Assembly (NCBI GenBank): GCA_025210265.1
Contig: JAOASD010000005.1
Coordinates: 62,001 to 126,000 of the forward strand
DNA length: 64,000 bases
Reading direction: 5' to 3'
DNA from: Pelagimonas sp.
GTDB lineage: Bacteria > Pseudomonadota > Alphaproteobacteria > Rhodobacterales > Rhodobacteraceae
Below are positions 17,094-27,335 of the stretch, in pieces. Both the position numbers and the translations under genes were made by a program. The notes below the pieces were generated by a model, which made no database searches, was not told where the DNA came from, and worked only from the letters and a program-made list of their open reading frames with translations. How positions within the stretch are numbered: the first letter of the stretch is position 1; every line of letters starts with the position of its first letter.

Positions 17094-18094
17094 CACCGCC
17101 CCTCGCGCCGCGTCTGACGCAGGTTCCAGATCAGAATAGGCGTGACCAGCAACATAATCACCATCGCGGCAGCCGATCCAACGCCCCAATCCATCGCCCG
17201 AAACAGCCTGTCATACATGTAATTCGCCAGAACCTGCGTTTCCCATTGGCCGTTGGTCATGGCGAACACGATGTCGAACACCTTCAACACCCCCAGCGTG
17301 ATCGCGGTCCAGACCACCAGGATTGTCGATTTGATCTGCGGCACCTTGATGTGGAAAAAGATCTGGAGCGGGCTGGCCCCGTCGAGGGTCGCCGCCTCGA
17401 CCGTTTCTTCGGGGACAGCGCGCAGGGCCGCGCTGAGGATCATCATGGCAAAGCCCGTCTGGGTCCAGATCAGCACCACCATCAGCAGAAAATTGTTCCA
17501 GACCGGCACCGTCAGCCAGTGCTGCGGATCCTGACCTGACAGCCAGACATATATCGCATTCAGCAGGCCGATCTGTTCGGCACCGGCGGGGCGCGCGTCA
17601 TAGACCAGCTTCCAGATCACCGCCGCGCCGACAAAAGAAATCGCCATGGGCATAAAGATCAGCGCCTTGGCGATATTCCCCCAGCGCAGCCGGTCGGTCA
17701 GCTGCGCCGCCAGCAGGCCCATCCCGGTCGAGACCGCAGGCACCACGATCAACCACAGCATCGTGTTGCGCAGGGCCTCGTGAAATTTGGGATCGCCCAG
17801 CATGGTTTTATAATTCTTCAGGCCGACAAACCCCGCGCCCGGTGCCGTCCCCATCACCGACAGGCGCGCGGTTTCGACAACCGGATAGGCCAGATACAGG
17901 CCCAGAACCGCCAGGGCCGGCAGCAGGAACAGCCAGGGCCGGATCAGGTTGGCCCGATTGATATTGCGTCCGGCATTGGGCCCGCGCGGTGGGCACAGCA
18001 CCTGATCCAACAGGGTATTGGACAGGCGGTAATAGGCCAGACATCCGCCCAGCCCAACCGCAACTGTCGCCAATCCCATCAGCGCCGGATCCAT
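17093..18094 (-). CDS. aglF: ABC alpha-glucoside importer permease, AglF type
   Basis: A 333-residue binding-protein-dependent permease with about eight hydrophobic segments. The N-terminal MDPALMGLATVAVGLGG helix precedes the canonical core, as in AglF/MalF-like proteins. The EAA loop is VEAATLDGASPLQIFFHIKVP. It lies 22 bases downstream of the binding-protein gene and overlaps aglG by one base. Together with AglG it would form the membrane channel. The substrate is taken from similarity to the agl system (trehalose, sucrose, maltose and related alpha-glucosides) and is not proven by sequence. Confidence 0.87.
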   Translation of the reverse strand: MDPALMGLATVAVGLGGCLAYYRLSNTLLDQVLCPPRGPNAGRNINRANLIRPWLFLLPALAVLGLYLAYPVVETARLSVMGTAPGAGFVGLKNYKTMLGDPKFHEALRNTMLWLIVVPAVSTGMGLLAAQLTDRLRWGNIAKALIFMPMAISFVGAAVIWKLVYDARPAGAEQIGLLNAIYVWLSGQDPQHWLTVPVWNNFLLMVVLIWTQTGFAMMILSAALRAVPEETVEAATLDGASPLQIFFHIKVPQIKSTILVVWTAITLGVLKVFDIVFAMTNGQWETQVLANYMYDRLFRAMDWGVGSAAAMVIMLLVTPILIWNLRQTRREGR

Positions 18095-18116
18095 CTCCGC
18101 CCCTATCTGCGCCGCC

Positions 18117-19397
18117 TTATTTCAGCGCCTGCCAGCTGTCCTGAACGTCACTGGCCACATCCAGAGCAGGCTTGCCCCCGACATAATCCACCATGCCCGT
18201 CCAGAAACTGCCAGCCCCCACGCCGCCCGGCATCAGATCAGAGGCATCAAACCGAAAACTGGTCGCGCCCAGCAGAATGTCGTTCATCTTTCTCAGGGTC
18301 GGATCGCTGAACATCTCCGGGTCCACCCCTTTATGCGGCGTCAGAAAGCCCTTCTGCGCCATCCAGGCTTCGTGCGCTTCGGTGGTTTGCAGAAAGGCGA
18401 TGAAGGCATGGGCGGCGGGGCTGTCATCGGTGATCGTCCAAACCGTACCGGCCCCCAGAACCGGGCTGCCCAGATCCTGATCCGCAAAGGGCGGGAAATA
18501 AAAGAAATCCGCATCCGCGCCGACCTCTGTCCCCTCTGGAAAGAAACTGGGGATAAAGCTGGCCTGGCGATGCAGATAACAGTGCGGCGGGGCTGCAAAC
18601 AGACCCTTGGGGCTGTCGCGGAAATCCGTCGCGGCCACAGCCTGCGCGCCCCCGGCCACATAGGAATCGTTGCGGGCAAAATGGCCAAACGCCTCAATCG
18701 CGGCCACGATGCGTGGGTCATCAAACGGGATCTCATTCGTGACCCAGGCGTCATAGACCACTGGCGGCTGCGTGCGCAGCAGCAGATCTTCGACCCAGTC
18801 GGTTGCAGGCCAGCCCGTCGCCCCGCCAGAGCCCAGCCCAATGCACCAGGGCGTTTCGCCATCGGCGACGATCTGATCACTCAGCGCCTTCAGCTCTTCG
18901 ATCGAACGCGGCACCTCATAGCCCGCATCCTCGAAATTTTCAGGCACATACCAGACCAGCGATTTCAGATCGACCTTGTAGAAAAACCCAAACAGCTGAT
19001 CCGCCCCCTCAGCATCCGCATAGGTGCCCAGATCGACCCAGCTTTGCCCGGCGGCGTAATTGTCGCGGATCCAGTCGGCGGTGCCCGCGGCCAGCGGTGT
19101 CAGTGCGCCGCGCGCCGCCATGTTTGCCGCCAGACCGGGCTGGGGAAAGGCGGCAATACCGGGCGGGCTGCCCGCAGTGACATCCACCACGATCTGCTGT
19201 TCAAAACTGTCCGACCCGGCATAGTGGACCTCTAGCCCGGACTGGGCGCGAAACAGGTCCAGCACCTTTTGAACCTGCACCTCATCCGGGCCAAGCCAGG
19301 GGCCCAGAATGGTCAGATCCGCCGCCTCGGCCCCGCCTGCGCCAAGCGCCACCAGCGCAAGCGCGCTCTGGACATTCCGGGTCATCCCGCGTTTCAT
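18117..19397 (-). CDS. aglE: ABC importer substrate-binding protein, alpha-glucoside type
   Basis: A 426-residue periplasmic solute-binding protein. The first about 26 residues are a Sec signal peptide (MKRGMTRN, hydrophobic ALALVALGAGG, then cleavage near AEAAD). The mature part is a typical family 1 sugar-binding protein with DWVEDLLLR and the C-terminal FWTGMVDYVGG. AAGGAGA precedes ATG 19397. It is first in the operon, and the 206-base gap to the divergent LacI gene holds two operator-like palindromes. Confidence 0.87.
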   Translation of the reverse strand: MKRGMTRNVQSALALVALGAGGAEAADLTILGPWLGPDEVQVQKVLDLFRAQSGLEVHYAGSDSFEQQIVVDVTAGSPPGIAAFPQPGLAANMAARGALTPLAAGTADWIRDNYAAGQSWVDLGTYADAEGADQLFGFFYKVDLKSLVWYVPENFEDAGYEVPRSIEELKALSDQIVADGETPWCIGLGSGGATGWPATDWVEDLLLRTQPPVVYDAWVTNEIPFDDPRIVAAIEAFGHFARNDSYVAGGAQAVAATDFRDSPKGLFAAPPHCYLHRQASFIPSFFPEGTEVGADADFFYFPPFADQDLGSPVLGAGTVWTITDDSPAAHAFIAFLQTTEAHEAWMAQKGFLTPHKGVDPEMFSDPTLRKMNDILLGATSFRFDASDLMPGGVGAGSFWTGMVDYVGGKPALDVASDVQDSWQALK

Positions 19398-19460
19398 GGC
19401 GTTCTCTCCTTTGACCATCCGGGATCCGATTTGGGGGATCCACAATCGCGGTATGGGCTT

Positions 19461-19478
19461 AGCCAAACCGCTTTGGCT
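19461..19478. promoter_or_regulatory. LacI-type operator 1 in the aglE-aglR gap
   Basis: AGCCAAAC-CG-CTTTGGCT, an 18-base palindrome centred on CG as expected for LacI-family proteins. It is 64 bases upstream of the aglE start. Confidence 0.65.
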
Positions 19479-19575
19479 GGACTGTGGGCAGAAACGACAA
19501 CCCTGTCAATCTCGGTCGGAATGAAACAAGCCAGGCCGCTGGTGCCCCACGTCACATGCCGCACAACCTTTACAA

Positions 19576-19593
19576 ATTCAAAACGGTTTGGCT
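19576..19593. promoter_or_regulatory. LacI-type operator 2, next to the regulator start
   Basis: TCAAAA-CG-GTTTGGCT shares the right half-site and CG centre with operator 1. It ends 10 bases before the regulator ATG, so binding would also block its own gene. Confidence 0.6.
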
Positions 19594-19603
19594 CTATCAA
19601 ACC

Positions 19604-20626
19604 ATGAATCTGAAACAGCTCTCTCAGCATCTTGGCCTGTCGCAAACCACCGTCAGCCGCGCCCTGAACGGCTATCCCGAGGTCAGCGAAACCACCCGAG
19701 ACCGCGTTCAACGGGCCGCGCACGCGCTGAATTACAGCCCCAATGCCCGTGCCAAAAGCCTGGCCACCGGGCGCAGCCATGCCATCGGCCATGTGCTGCC
19801 TGTGTCAGACCAACATGAAATGGTGAACCCGATCTTTGGCGATTTCATTGCCGGGGCCGGGGCAACCTATGCCCGAGAGGGCTATGAAATCGTGATCACA
19901 CTGATCGAGGATCGCAAAGAAAAAGACGCCTATCGCGCGATCCGGGCCCGTGGCTCTGTGGATGGGATCATCGTGCATGGCCCGCGCATGGCCGATGACC
20001 GGATTGCGCTGCTGACCCAGCTGGGGCTGCCCTTTGTTGTGCATGGCCGGGCCTCGGACATCGACAGCCCTTATTCGTGGCTGGACATCAATAACGGGCG
20101 CGCCTTTCAACGGGCGACAGAGTTTCTGCTGGATCTGGGCCACCGGCGCATTGCGCTGCTGAACGGGCGGGAAAGCATGGATTTCGCCCATCGCCGCCGG
20201 GACGGATATGAAACCGCCTTGCGCGCGCGGGGCGTATCCCCCGATCCCGGCCTGATGCGGTCCGAGGAAATGACCGAGATCTACGGCTATCGTGCCGCGC
20301 ATGACATGCTGCAACGCGCCCAGGCCCCCACGGCGCTTCTGGTGTCTTCGATGATCATCGCCATTGGTGTGCGCCGGGCCGTGCAGGATCTGGGGCTTGA
20401 GATGGGGCGCGATGTGTCTGTGATCACCCATGATGACGATCTCAGCTATCTGAAAAACGGAGAGGATGTGCCGCTTTTCACGGCCACGCGGTCTTCGGTT
20501 CATGCGGCCGGGGCGCAGGCCGCCGAGATGCTGCTGCAGCTGATCCAGTCCCCGGCCAGCGCGCCGCTGACCAAACTGATCGAGGCAGAGCTGATCATCG
20601 GGCGCTCGACCGGGCCAGCGCGGTGA
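19604..20626 (+). CDS. aglR: LacI-family transcriptional regulator of the alpha-glucoside operon
   Basis: A 340-residue LacI/GalR regulator: N-terminal helix-turn-helix LSQHLGLSQTTVSRALNGYPEVSE (given here as two parts, LSQHLGLSQTTV and SRALNGYPEVSE, residues 6-29), hinge at about 45-60, then a periplasmic-binding-protein-like sugar sensor. Start ATG 19604 because residues from here align with the family; no clear ribosome site precedes it, and operator 2 lies within the expected leader. It is divergent from aglE and followed by glucokinase, so control of alpha-glucoside uptake and glucose phosphorylation is a strong inference. Confidence 0.88.
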   Translation: MNLKQLSQHLGLSQTTVSRALNGYPEVSETTRDRVQRAAHALNYSPNARAKSLATGRSHAIGHVLPVSDQHEMVNPIFGDFIAGAGATYAREGYEIVITLIEDRKEKDAYRAIRARGSVDGIIVHGPRMADDRIALLTQLGLPFVVHGRASDIDSPYSWLDINNGRAFQRATEFLLDLGHRRIALLNGRESMDFAHRRRDGYETALRARGVSPDPGLMRSEEMTEIYGYRAAHDMLQRAQAPTALLVSSMIIAIGVRRAVQDLGLEMGRDVSVITHDDDLSYLKNGEDVPLFTATRSSVHAAGAQAAEMLLQLIQSPASAPLTKLIEAELIIGRSTGPAR

Positions 20627-20713
20627 ACGGCTTGCCCTTTGACTTTGCCGCCCGTGGCCCCAGCTCCCCCTGCCAGACGTTGCCTTTTGCTTTGCGCCCC
20701 CAAGGATCGTGAC

Positions 20714-21727
20714 ATGACCGACACTACAGAACAGTCCCCGCTGGTTGTCACCGCCGATATTGGCGGCACCAATACGCGGGTCGCGCTGGCACGGGGCAGC
20801 GCAGTGCTGGCAGACACCGTGCGGCGCTATCGCAATGCCGATCACGATGGGTTTGACCCGATCCTGCGGGATTTTATCGCTCAAAGCGCCCCGGTCTCAG
20901 CACAGCCACAGGGGATCTGTGTCGATATTGCCGGGCCTGTGCAGGGGCGCATCGGGCGGTTGACCAATCGCGGCTGGCAGGTCGATGCGGATGAAATCGG
21001 GGCGATGATCGGCGCGCAGACCGCGACCGTGATCAATGACATGCAGGCACAGGGTTTTGCCCTGGCGCATCTGCCCGATCATGCGGTGATGCCACTGGTT
21101 CCCGGCCCGACCGCCCCCGCCGGTGCCACGCGGCTGGTGGTCAATGTGGGCACCGGCCTGAATGCAGCGCCGGTTTACCAGATTGCGGGGCGCAGCCATG
21201 TTCCGCCGACCGAAGCCGGGCACATCACCCTATCCGTGCAATCCCCCACAGAGCTGCGCCTGTTCGATCACATCGCCGCACAGCATGGCACACCGGGGTT
21301 AGAGGATGTCCTGTCCGGGCGTGGATTTGAACGCATCCATGCGTTTTTATGCGCCGAGGCCGGCCCGACGCACAGCCCCCTGCCCGCCCCCGAACTCATG
21401 GCCGCGCTACAGGCAGGCGATCCGCTGGCCCAGCAGGCGGGCCGCCTGTTCACCCGCTTTATGGGACGGTTTGCCGGGGATCTGGCGCTCAGCACACTGC
21501 CCTTTGGCGGGGTCTATCTGGTCGGCGGAGTGGTCAATCATTTTGCCCCACATCTGGCGGATCTGGGCTTTGCCCAGGCCTTTGCCGACAAGGGGCGGTT
21601 TTCAAACTACATGGCACAGTTCCCCGTCTATGTGGTGCGCGACGACCATGCTGCCCTGATCGGCGGCGCTGCGCATCTGACAGAGGTCATGCAGCCAGAG
21701 CGCGCAAGCCATGCGCCAGACGCATAA
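20714..21727 (+). CDS. glk: Glucokinase
   Basis: ATP-dependent phosphorylation of glucose to glucose 6-phosphate in the cytoplasm. The 337-residue protein is of bacterial glucokinase type: the phosphate loop VTADIGGTNTRVAL (about 12-25), the sugar-binding NDMQAQGFAL, and NVGTGLN near 145. AAGGAT lies upstream of ATG 20714; the frame extends to 20639 without support. It follows the LacI gene by 87 bases and would handle glucose released from imported alpha-glucosides. Confidence 0.92.
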   Translation: MTDTTEQSPLVVTADIGGTNTRVALARGSAVLADTVRRYRNADHDGFDPILRDFIAQSAPVSAQPQGICVDIAGPVQGRIGRLTNRGWQVDADEIGAMIGAQTATVINDMQAQGFALAHLPDHAVMPLVPGPTAPAGATRLVVNVGTGLNAAPVYQIAGRSHVPPTEAGHITLSVQSPTELRLFDHIAAQHGTPGLEDVLSGRGFERIHAFLCAEAGPTHSPLPAPELMAALQAGDPLAQQAGRLFTRFMGRFAGDLALSTLPFGGVYLVGGVVNHFAPHLADLGFAQAFADKGRFSNYMAQFPVYVVRDDHAALIGGAAHLTEVMQPERASHAPDA

Positions 21728-21823
21728 CGCCAAGGCAGCCGCACAAAGCCCGCCCGCACCGCTTGAGCTTTGCCAGCACCGGCGCTAGCCCTTTGGAAAA
21801 CAGCCCCTTAGCCGGACCAGCCT

Positions 21824-22708
21824 ATGACCCAGACACTGCGCGCCATCCTGTTGATGATCCTATCCATGGCGCTGCTGGCGGCATCGGATGCGTTTTTGAA
21901 ACTGGCCAGCTCTGGCGCACCGCTGGGACAGGTCATGTTCCTGGTCAGCTTTGGTGGCACGTTGATTTTCTGGCTGCTGGCGCGACTGCAAAAGGTGCGT
22001 ATCCTCAGCCGTGACGCTCTGCATCCCATGGTTTTGCTGCGCTCGGGTATCGAAATCATTGCTGCCATCGGGATTGTTGTCGGGGTGGCCAACGTGTCCT
22101 TGCCGGTCTTTGCTGCGATTATGCAGGCCGGGCCGCTGCTGGTGACGCTGGGGGCTGCGCTGTTTCTGGGGGAAAGCGTGGGGTGGCGGCGCTGGATCGC
22201 CGTGCTGGTGGGCATGGTCGGCATGTTGATCGTGATCCGCCCCTTTGGCACCGGCTTTACCGGGTGGGAGCTGTTCGCCGTGATTGGCATCTGCGGCCTG
22301 TCGGCCCGTGATCTGGTCACGCGACTGGTACCGCAACACCTGGCCACTGTGGCGATTTCGGCCTGGGGCTTTGCTGCGACCATCCCGACGGGCATCCTGT
22401 TCTGGATCCTGTCGGACCGCCCTGCGGCCAGTGACCTGCCCACGCTTGCGCTGATTGGCGGCGCGGTCCTGTCCACATCAGCGGGCTATCTGGCCGTGAC
22501 GGCCGCGATGCGGCTGGCCCCGGCCTCGACCGTGTCGCCCTATCGCTATGCGCGGCTGATCTTTGCCACCGGGTTGGGCATCGCGGTGTTTTCAGACTGG
22601 CCCGATGGCTGGACCCTAATCGGCAGCGCGCTGATTCTGGGCGCCGGGCTGTTCAGCTTTCTGCGCGAGGCCCAGCTGGCCCGCCAGACACGCGGCCGCG
22701 CCGGATAG
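21824..22708 (+). CDS. EamA/DMT-superfamily transporter
   Basis: A 294-residue inner-membrane protein with about ten hydrophobic segments arranged as two EamA repeats (about 8-140 and 150-285), typical of drug/metabolite exporters. The conserved ALFLGESVGWRRW ends the first repeat. Substrate unknown; members export amino acids, nucleosides or other metabolites. A likely promoter, TTGAGC with TAGCCC 17 bases later, lies upstream near 21763-21791. Single gene between glk and eno. Confidence 0.85.
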   Translation: MTQTLRAILLMILSMALLAASDAFLKLASSGAPLGQVMFLVSFGGTLIFWLLARLQKVRILSRDALHPMVLLRSGIEIIAAIGIVVGVANVSLPVFAAIMQAGPLLVTLGAALFLGESVGWRRWIAVLVGMVGMLIVIRPFGTGFTGWELFAVIGICGLSARDLVTRLVPQHLATVAISAWGFAATIPTGILFWILSDRPAASDLPTLALIGGAVLSTSAGYLAVTAAMRLAPASTVSPYRYARLIFATGLGIAVFSDWPDGWTLIGSALILGAGLFSFLREAQLARQTRGRAG

Positions 22709-22729
22709 GCGCGCGCAATGTTTCAGACA

Positions 22730-22743
22730 GGTTAGCGCAAAAC
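22730..22743. promoter_or_regulatory. CceR/PckR-like site 1 upstream of eno
   Basis: GGTTAGCGCAAAAC matches the left half of the TGTTANCGNTAACA palindrome described for the alphaproteobacterial central-carbon regulator CceR; the right half is poor. Confidence 0.35.
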
Positions 22744-22792
22744 GGTAGCGCCCCCAGCGCGACAGGCGCAGCGCAGCAATGCAACAGCGACA

Positions 22793-22806
22793 TGTTAGCG
22801 GTATCG
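22793..22806. promoter_or_regulatory. CceR/PckR-like site 2 upstream of eno
   Basis: TGTTAGCGGTATCG keeps TGTTA, the CG centre and TA of the box, with the last three bases differing. It ends 6 bases before a good -35 element of the eno promoter. Confidence 0.45.
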
Positions 22807-22812
22807 TTCACG

Positions 22813-24150
<1,338 letters not shown>

Positions 24151-24159
24151 TCAGGACCA

Positions 24160-24245
24160 GCCGGGCGCGGAGGTCACCGCATGACATCCGCCCCGGCCTT
24201 TTCCTAAAATGACAAGTGAACAGCCCAGTGTCATCGGGCTGTTTC
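24160..24245 (+). terminator. Tandem terminator hairpins after eno
   Basis: First an imperfect GC-rich stem (GCCGGGCGCGGA with TCCGCCCCGGC) followed by CTTTTCC, then AACAGCCC / GGGCTGTT followed by TTCC. The second, shorter hairpin could back up the first. Confidence 0.6.
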
Positions 24246-24369
24246 CGTTATGAGTGTATCCTGTTCCCTCCGCACTGGTTCCGCATGAACCCCCTGCCCA
24301 AAGGCATAGGGTGCGCTGGTGACCCGGCGGATTTATGGTTTAATGCCTGTGGTTATTGAGGCTGATTTC

Positions 24370-25701
24370 ATGGCGAATACGCCGCTTGATATGCGTTTGG
24401 CACGTATGCGCCGTGCCGAATACGCTTCTGTTGCAGAAGTGGTCGCCAGATATGTCATGATCACACTGGCAACGGCTGCGTTGTTCCTGTCGCAGATGGA
24501 TGTGACCTATCTTTTGTGGTTCGTCACATATATCGGGGCCGAGGCCTTTCTGGCTGCGCTGCTGTTTGACCGCCTGCCCGTGAAACGCCGTTTGCAATGG
24601 TCGATGGCGCTGCTGTTCTACAACATAAACGCGTTGCTTTTCGGGCTGCTGCCGGTGTTCCTGATCGCCAGCTTTGAACCCGCCCAGGTGGTGTTTGGCG
24701 TGGTCGCCCTGATCGGCCTGCTGATCTACACAATGCAAAGCCCCGATCCAGACAGGGCAATCCGCCTGTCCTATATGGGGCAGTTCTGCGCGCTGATGCT
24801 TGCGGTGGTGATGGTGGTCCTGCCGCATATGCAGACCCCGTCCGAAATCGTGATGGTGCTGTTCGCAGCCGCCAGCCTGACCCTGTATTTCTGCCTTGCC
24901 GTCGCCAATCAACGCCGGATGTTAAGCGAGCTGGACGATGTGCGCGACCGCTATGCCCGCAGCCAGAAAGCCCGCGCTTTAACCCAGTTTGTGGGCGGTG
25001 TGGCCCATGATTTCAACAACCTCCTGACAGTGATCAGCGGCAACCTGGAATTGCATGACACGCTGGACACGCCTGCGGAAAAAACCGCCGCCCTGCAGGA
25101 CGCCCGCGCCGCAGCCGGGCGGGCCGCTGTCACCGTGCGCCAGCTTTTGGCGACCAGCGGCCGCGCCCGCCTGCGCCCGCAAACTCAGGACGAAGCCCAG
25201 CTGTTTGACACCTTGGTCCCGCTGCTGGGACAAGTTTTGGAACCGGGGATCAAGGTACAGGCCCAGCCTGGTGCGGCTGCGTTGCAGTTCCGCGTGGATC
25301 CCGACATGCTGGAAACCATGGTTGTGCAGCTGTGCCTGAACGCCCAGGATGCGATGGGCGGCAAGGGTGTGATTGCCCTGCGTGGCACCCGCACCGAAGA
25401 GATCATCCCAGCCCCGATCCTGCCACCAGAAGCGCAGCCGCCTTACTTTGCCCTGACCATTGCCGATAGCGGCCCTGGCGTCGATCCTGGAATGCTGTCC
25501 ATGCTGTCAGAGCCCTTTTACACCACAAAACCAGTCGGGGCTGGGCCGGGACTGGGCCTGTCAGCGGTGCAGGGCTTTGCCCGCCAGTCCGGCGGCGCGC
25601 TGGGGCTGTCCAACCGGGCATCGGGCGGTTTGGCTGTTACGATTTTCCTGCCAGCACAGGATATGGGGACCGAGGGTCAGGAGCCGGTTTCGGGTTCCTG
25701 A
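24370..25701 (+). CDS. Membrane sensor histidine kinase
   Basis: A protein of about 443 residues with around six N-terminal membrane helices (roughly residues 28-185) and no periplasmic sensor domain, then a short coiled region and a kinase core: H-box VGGVAHDFNNLLTVISGN with the phospho-acceptor His, N-box CLNAQDAMGG, G1 IADSGPGVDPGM and G2 GAGPGLGLSAV. The GVAHDFNNLL form is typical of HWE/HisKA kinases of hybrid type, but no receiver domain follows and no response-regulator gene is adjacent, so it is an orphan. The ATG at 24370 has GAGG upstream; alternatives are 24343 and GTG 24319. Its last 25 bases overlap ccmE tail to tail. Confidence 0.85.
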   Translation: MANTPLDMRLARMRRAEYASVAEVVARYVMITLATAALFLSQMDVTYLLWFVTYIGAEAFLAALLFDRLPVKRRLQWSMALLFYNINALLFGLLPVFLIASFEPAQVVFGVVALIGLLIYTMQSPDPDRAIRLSYMGQFCALMLAVVMVVLPHMQTPSEIVMVLFAAASLTLYFCLAVANQRRMLSELDDVRDRYARSQKARALTQFVGGVAHDFNNLLTVISGNLELHDTLDTPAEKTAALQDARAAAGRAAVTVRQLLATSGRARLRPQTQDEAQLFDTLVPLLGQVLEPGIKVQAQPGAAALQFRVDPDMLETMVVQLCLNAQDAMGGKGVIALRGTRTEEIIPAPILPPEAQPPYFALTIADSGPGVDPGMLSMLSEPFYTTKPVGAGPGLGLSAVQGFARQSGGALGLSNRASGGLAVTIFLPAQDMGTEGQEPVSGS

Positions 25702-26132
25702 TAAACCCCCTGCTCTTTCAGCGCGTCCACGACCTCTTTGGGCATGTAGGTTTCGTCATGCTTGGCCAGGATCTCGGTTGCCTCGAACACCCCATTCACC
25801 AGACGGCCAGTGCCGACCATGCCCTGATTTTCCTCAAACAGGTCAGGCAGCACACCGGTAAATGTCACCGGGATCGTCGCCCCGCCATCGGTCACGCGAA
25901 AGCGGATCTGCTCGCCCACACCGCGCTCAAGCGAGCCCTCTTCGACCAGCCCGCCAATACGGAACAGTTCCGTCGGGGATGGCGGTGCCTCGGCAACCTC
26001 GGAGGGGGAGCGGAAAAAGTTGATCCCGTCTTTCATCGCATAGCCGATCAGCGCGGTCGACAAGGTCAGCGCCACCGCCGCAACAGCAACAATCTGAATG
26101 CGGCGTTTCTTTTTCAGCGATTTCAGGGCCAT
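25677..26132 (-). CDS. ccmE: Cytochrome c maturation heme chaperone
   Basis: Membrane-anchored periplasmic chaperone that binds heme covalently before passing it to apocytochrome c. 151 residues: basic N-terminus, one membrane anchor (about 12-31), then the OB-fold with FRIGGLVEEGSLER, VTFTGVLPDLF and the heme-attachment histidine in ILAKHDETYMP. All are diagnostic for CcmE. ATG 26132 is chosen by alignment with the family (MALKSLKKKRR). Other ccm genes are not in the window. Argues for c-type cytochrome respiration. Confidence 0.96.
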   Translation of the reverse strand: MALKSLKKKRRIQIVAVAAVALTLSTALIGYAMKDGINFFRSPSEVAEAPPSPTELFRIGGLVEEGSLERGVGEQIRFRVTDGGATIPVTFTGVLPDLFEENQGMVGTGRLVNGVFEATEILAKHDETYMPKEVVDALKEQGVYQEPETGS

Positions 26133-26225
26133 GGGATCACCTAGGTCTTGTCCGGTTACGACAGAGTTAATAGCAGATGCAAGCATGGCAAGCACCTGTC
26201 CTTGATGTCGCGCAAGAAACAGGGC

Positions 26226-26244
26226 GGTGGGTTGAAAACCCACC
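26226..26244. repeat. Hairpin between ccmE and argC
   Basis: GGTGGGTT / AACCCACC with a 3-base loop followed by CTACCC. The GTAGGGTGGGTTTTCAACCCACC-like form is a widely scattered intergenic palindrome. It lies just past the argC stop. Confidence 0.55.
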
Positions 26245-26270
26245 CTACCCTTACAGCGAAAACCCCGCGA

Positions 26271-27299
26271 TCAGGGGAAGCAGGGTGCCAGCATCAGCCC
26301 GGCGGTTTCCTCTTCGCCCAGCATCAGGTTCGCATTCTGCACGGCCTGACCCGAGCTGCCCTTGGTCAGGTTGTCCAGCGCCGCCACCACGATGGTCCGC
26401 CCCGAAATCCGGTCCGACGCCACGCCGATATGGCAGAAATTCGACCCGCGCACGTGATGGGTGCTGGGGGTTTCGCCCATGGGCAGTACCTCGACAAAGG
26501 GTTCGTCTGCATAGGCGGCGTTCAGGGTGGCCAACACCTCATCCGCCACGCCTTTGACATAGCAGGTCGCCAGAATGCCCCGGTTGAACGGGCCCAGATG
26601 CGGGGTGAACTGGATCTTGACCTCGCGCCCGGCAATGGCGCTAAATTCCTGATCGAACTCGCCCAGATGCCTGTGCGTGCTGCCCACAGCATAGGCATTG
26701 GTGCCCTCGGACAGCTCTGCATGGAGCAGGTTTTCCTTAAGACTGCGCCCCGCGCCGGACACGCCGCATTGCAGGTCCAGAATGATGTCATCCAGATCAA
26801 TCACATTCGCAGCAATCAGCGGGCGCAGGATGAACTGGCCGGTCGCCGCGTTACAGCCTGTTCCGGCCACAAGCCGCGCCTGCGCGATCTGCTCACGGTA
26901 GAATTCGGTCAAGCCGTAAACCGCCTCGCCCTGCATTTCGACCGCGCTATGGGGATTGCCATACCATTTTTCGTATTCCGCCGGGTCACGCAGCCGGAAA
27001 TCCGCGGACAGATCGACGATCTTGACCGATTTGGGCAGTTTGGAAATCACTTCCTGACTGGTTTTATGCGGTAGAGCGCAGAAACACAGGTCGATCTGGT
27101 CAAAGTCGATCTGTTCCCATGTCACCAGATCCGGCAGATCCAGATGGCGCAGATGCGGGAACACTTTGGCCATGCTCATGCCGGCCTTGGAATTGGCGGC
27201 CAGAGCCTTGATTTCAAACGAAGGATGGGTGGCGATCAGCCGAACAAGTTCAGCCCCGGTATAGCCGGAGGCGCCGATGATGGCGATAGAATGGGTCAT
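26271..27299 (-). CDS. argC: N-acetyl-gamma-glutamyl-phosphate reductase
   Basis: Third step of arginine synthesis: NADPH reduction of N-acetyl-glutamyl phosphate to the semialdehyde. 342 residues; nucleotide site [15 protein letters not shown] (6-20) and catalytic cysteine 149 in [12 protein letters not shown]. The family more often has PGCYPT here; the GTGCNAA form is one I associate with alphaproteobacteria. Further conserved stretches are CGVSGAGRS and HLGEF. It is 36 bases downstream of murI and may be cotranscribed with it. Confidence 0.95.
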   Translation of the reverse strand: MTHSIAIIGASGYTGAELVRLIATHPSFEIKALAANSKAGMSMAKVFPHLRHLDLPDLVTWEQIDFDQIDLCFCALPHKTSQEVISKLPKSVKIVDLSADFRLRDPAEYEKWYGNPHSAVEMQGEAVYGLTEFYREQIAQARLVAGTGCNAATGQFILRPLIAANVIDLDDIILDLQCGVSGAGRSLKENLLHAELSEGTNAYAVGSTHRHLGEFDQEFSAIAGREVKIQFTPHLGPFNRGILATCYVKGVADEVLATLNAAYADEPFVEVLPMGETPSTHHVRGSNFCHIGVASDRISGRTIVVAALDNLTKGSSGQAVQNANLMLGEEETAGLMLAPCFP

Positions 27300-27335
27300 G
27301 TCTTTGGTCCGTCGATATGCGGTGAAAAAATCAGG

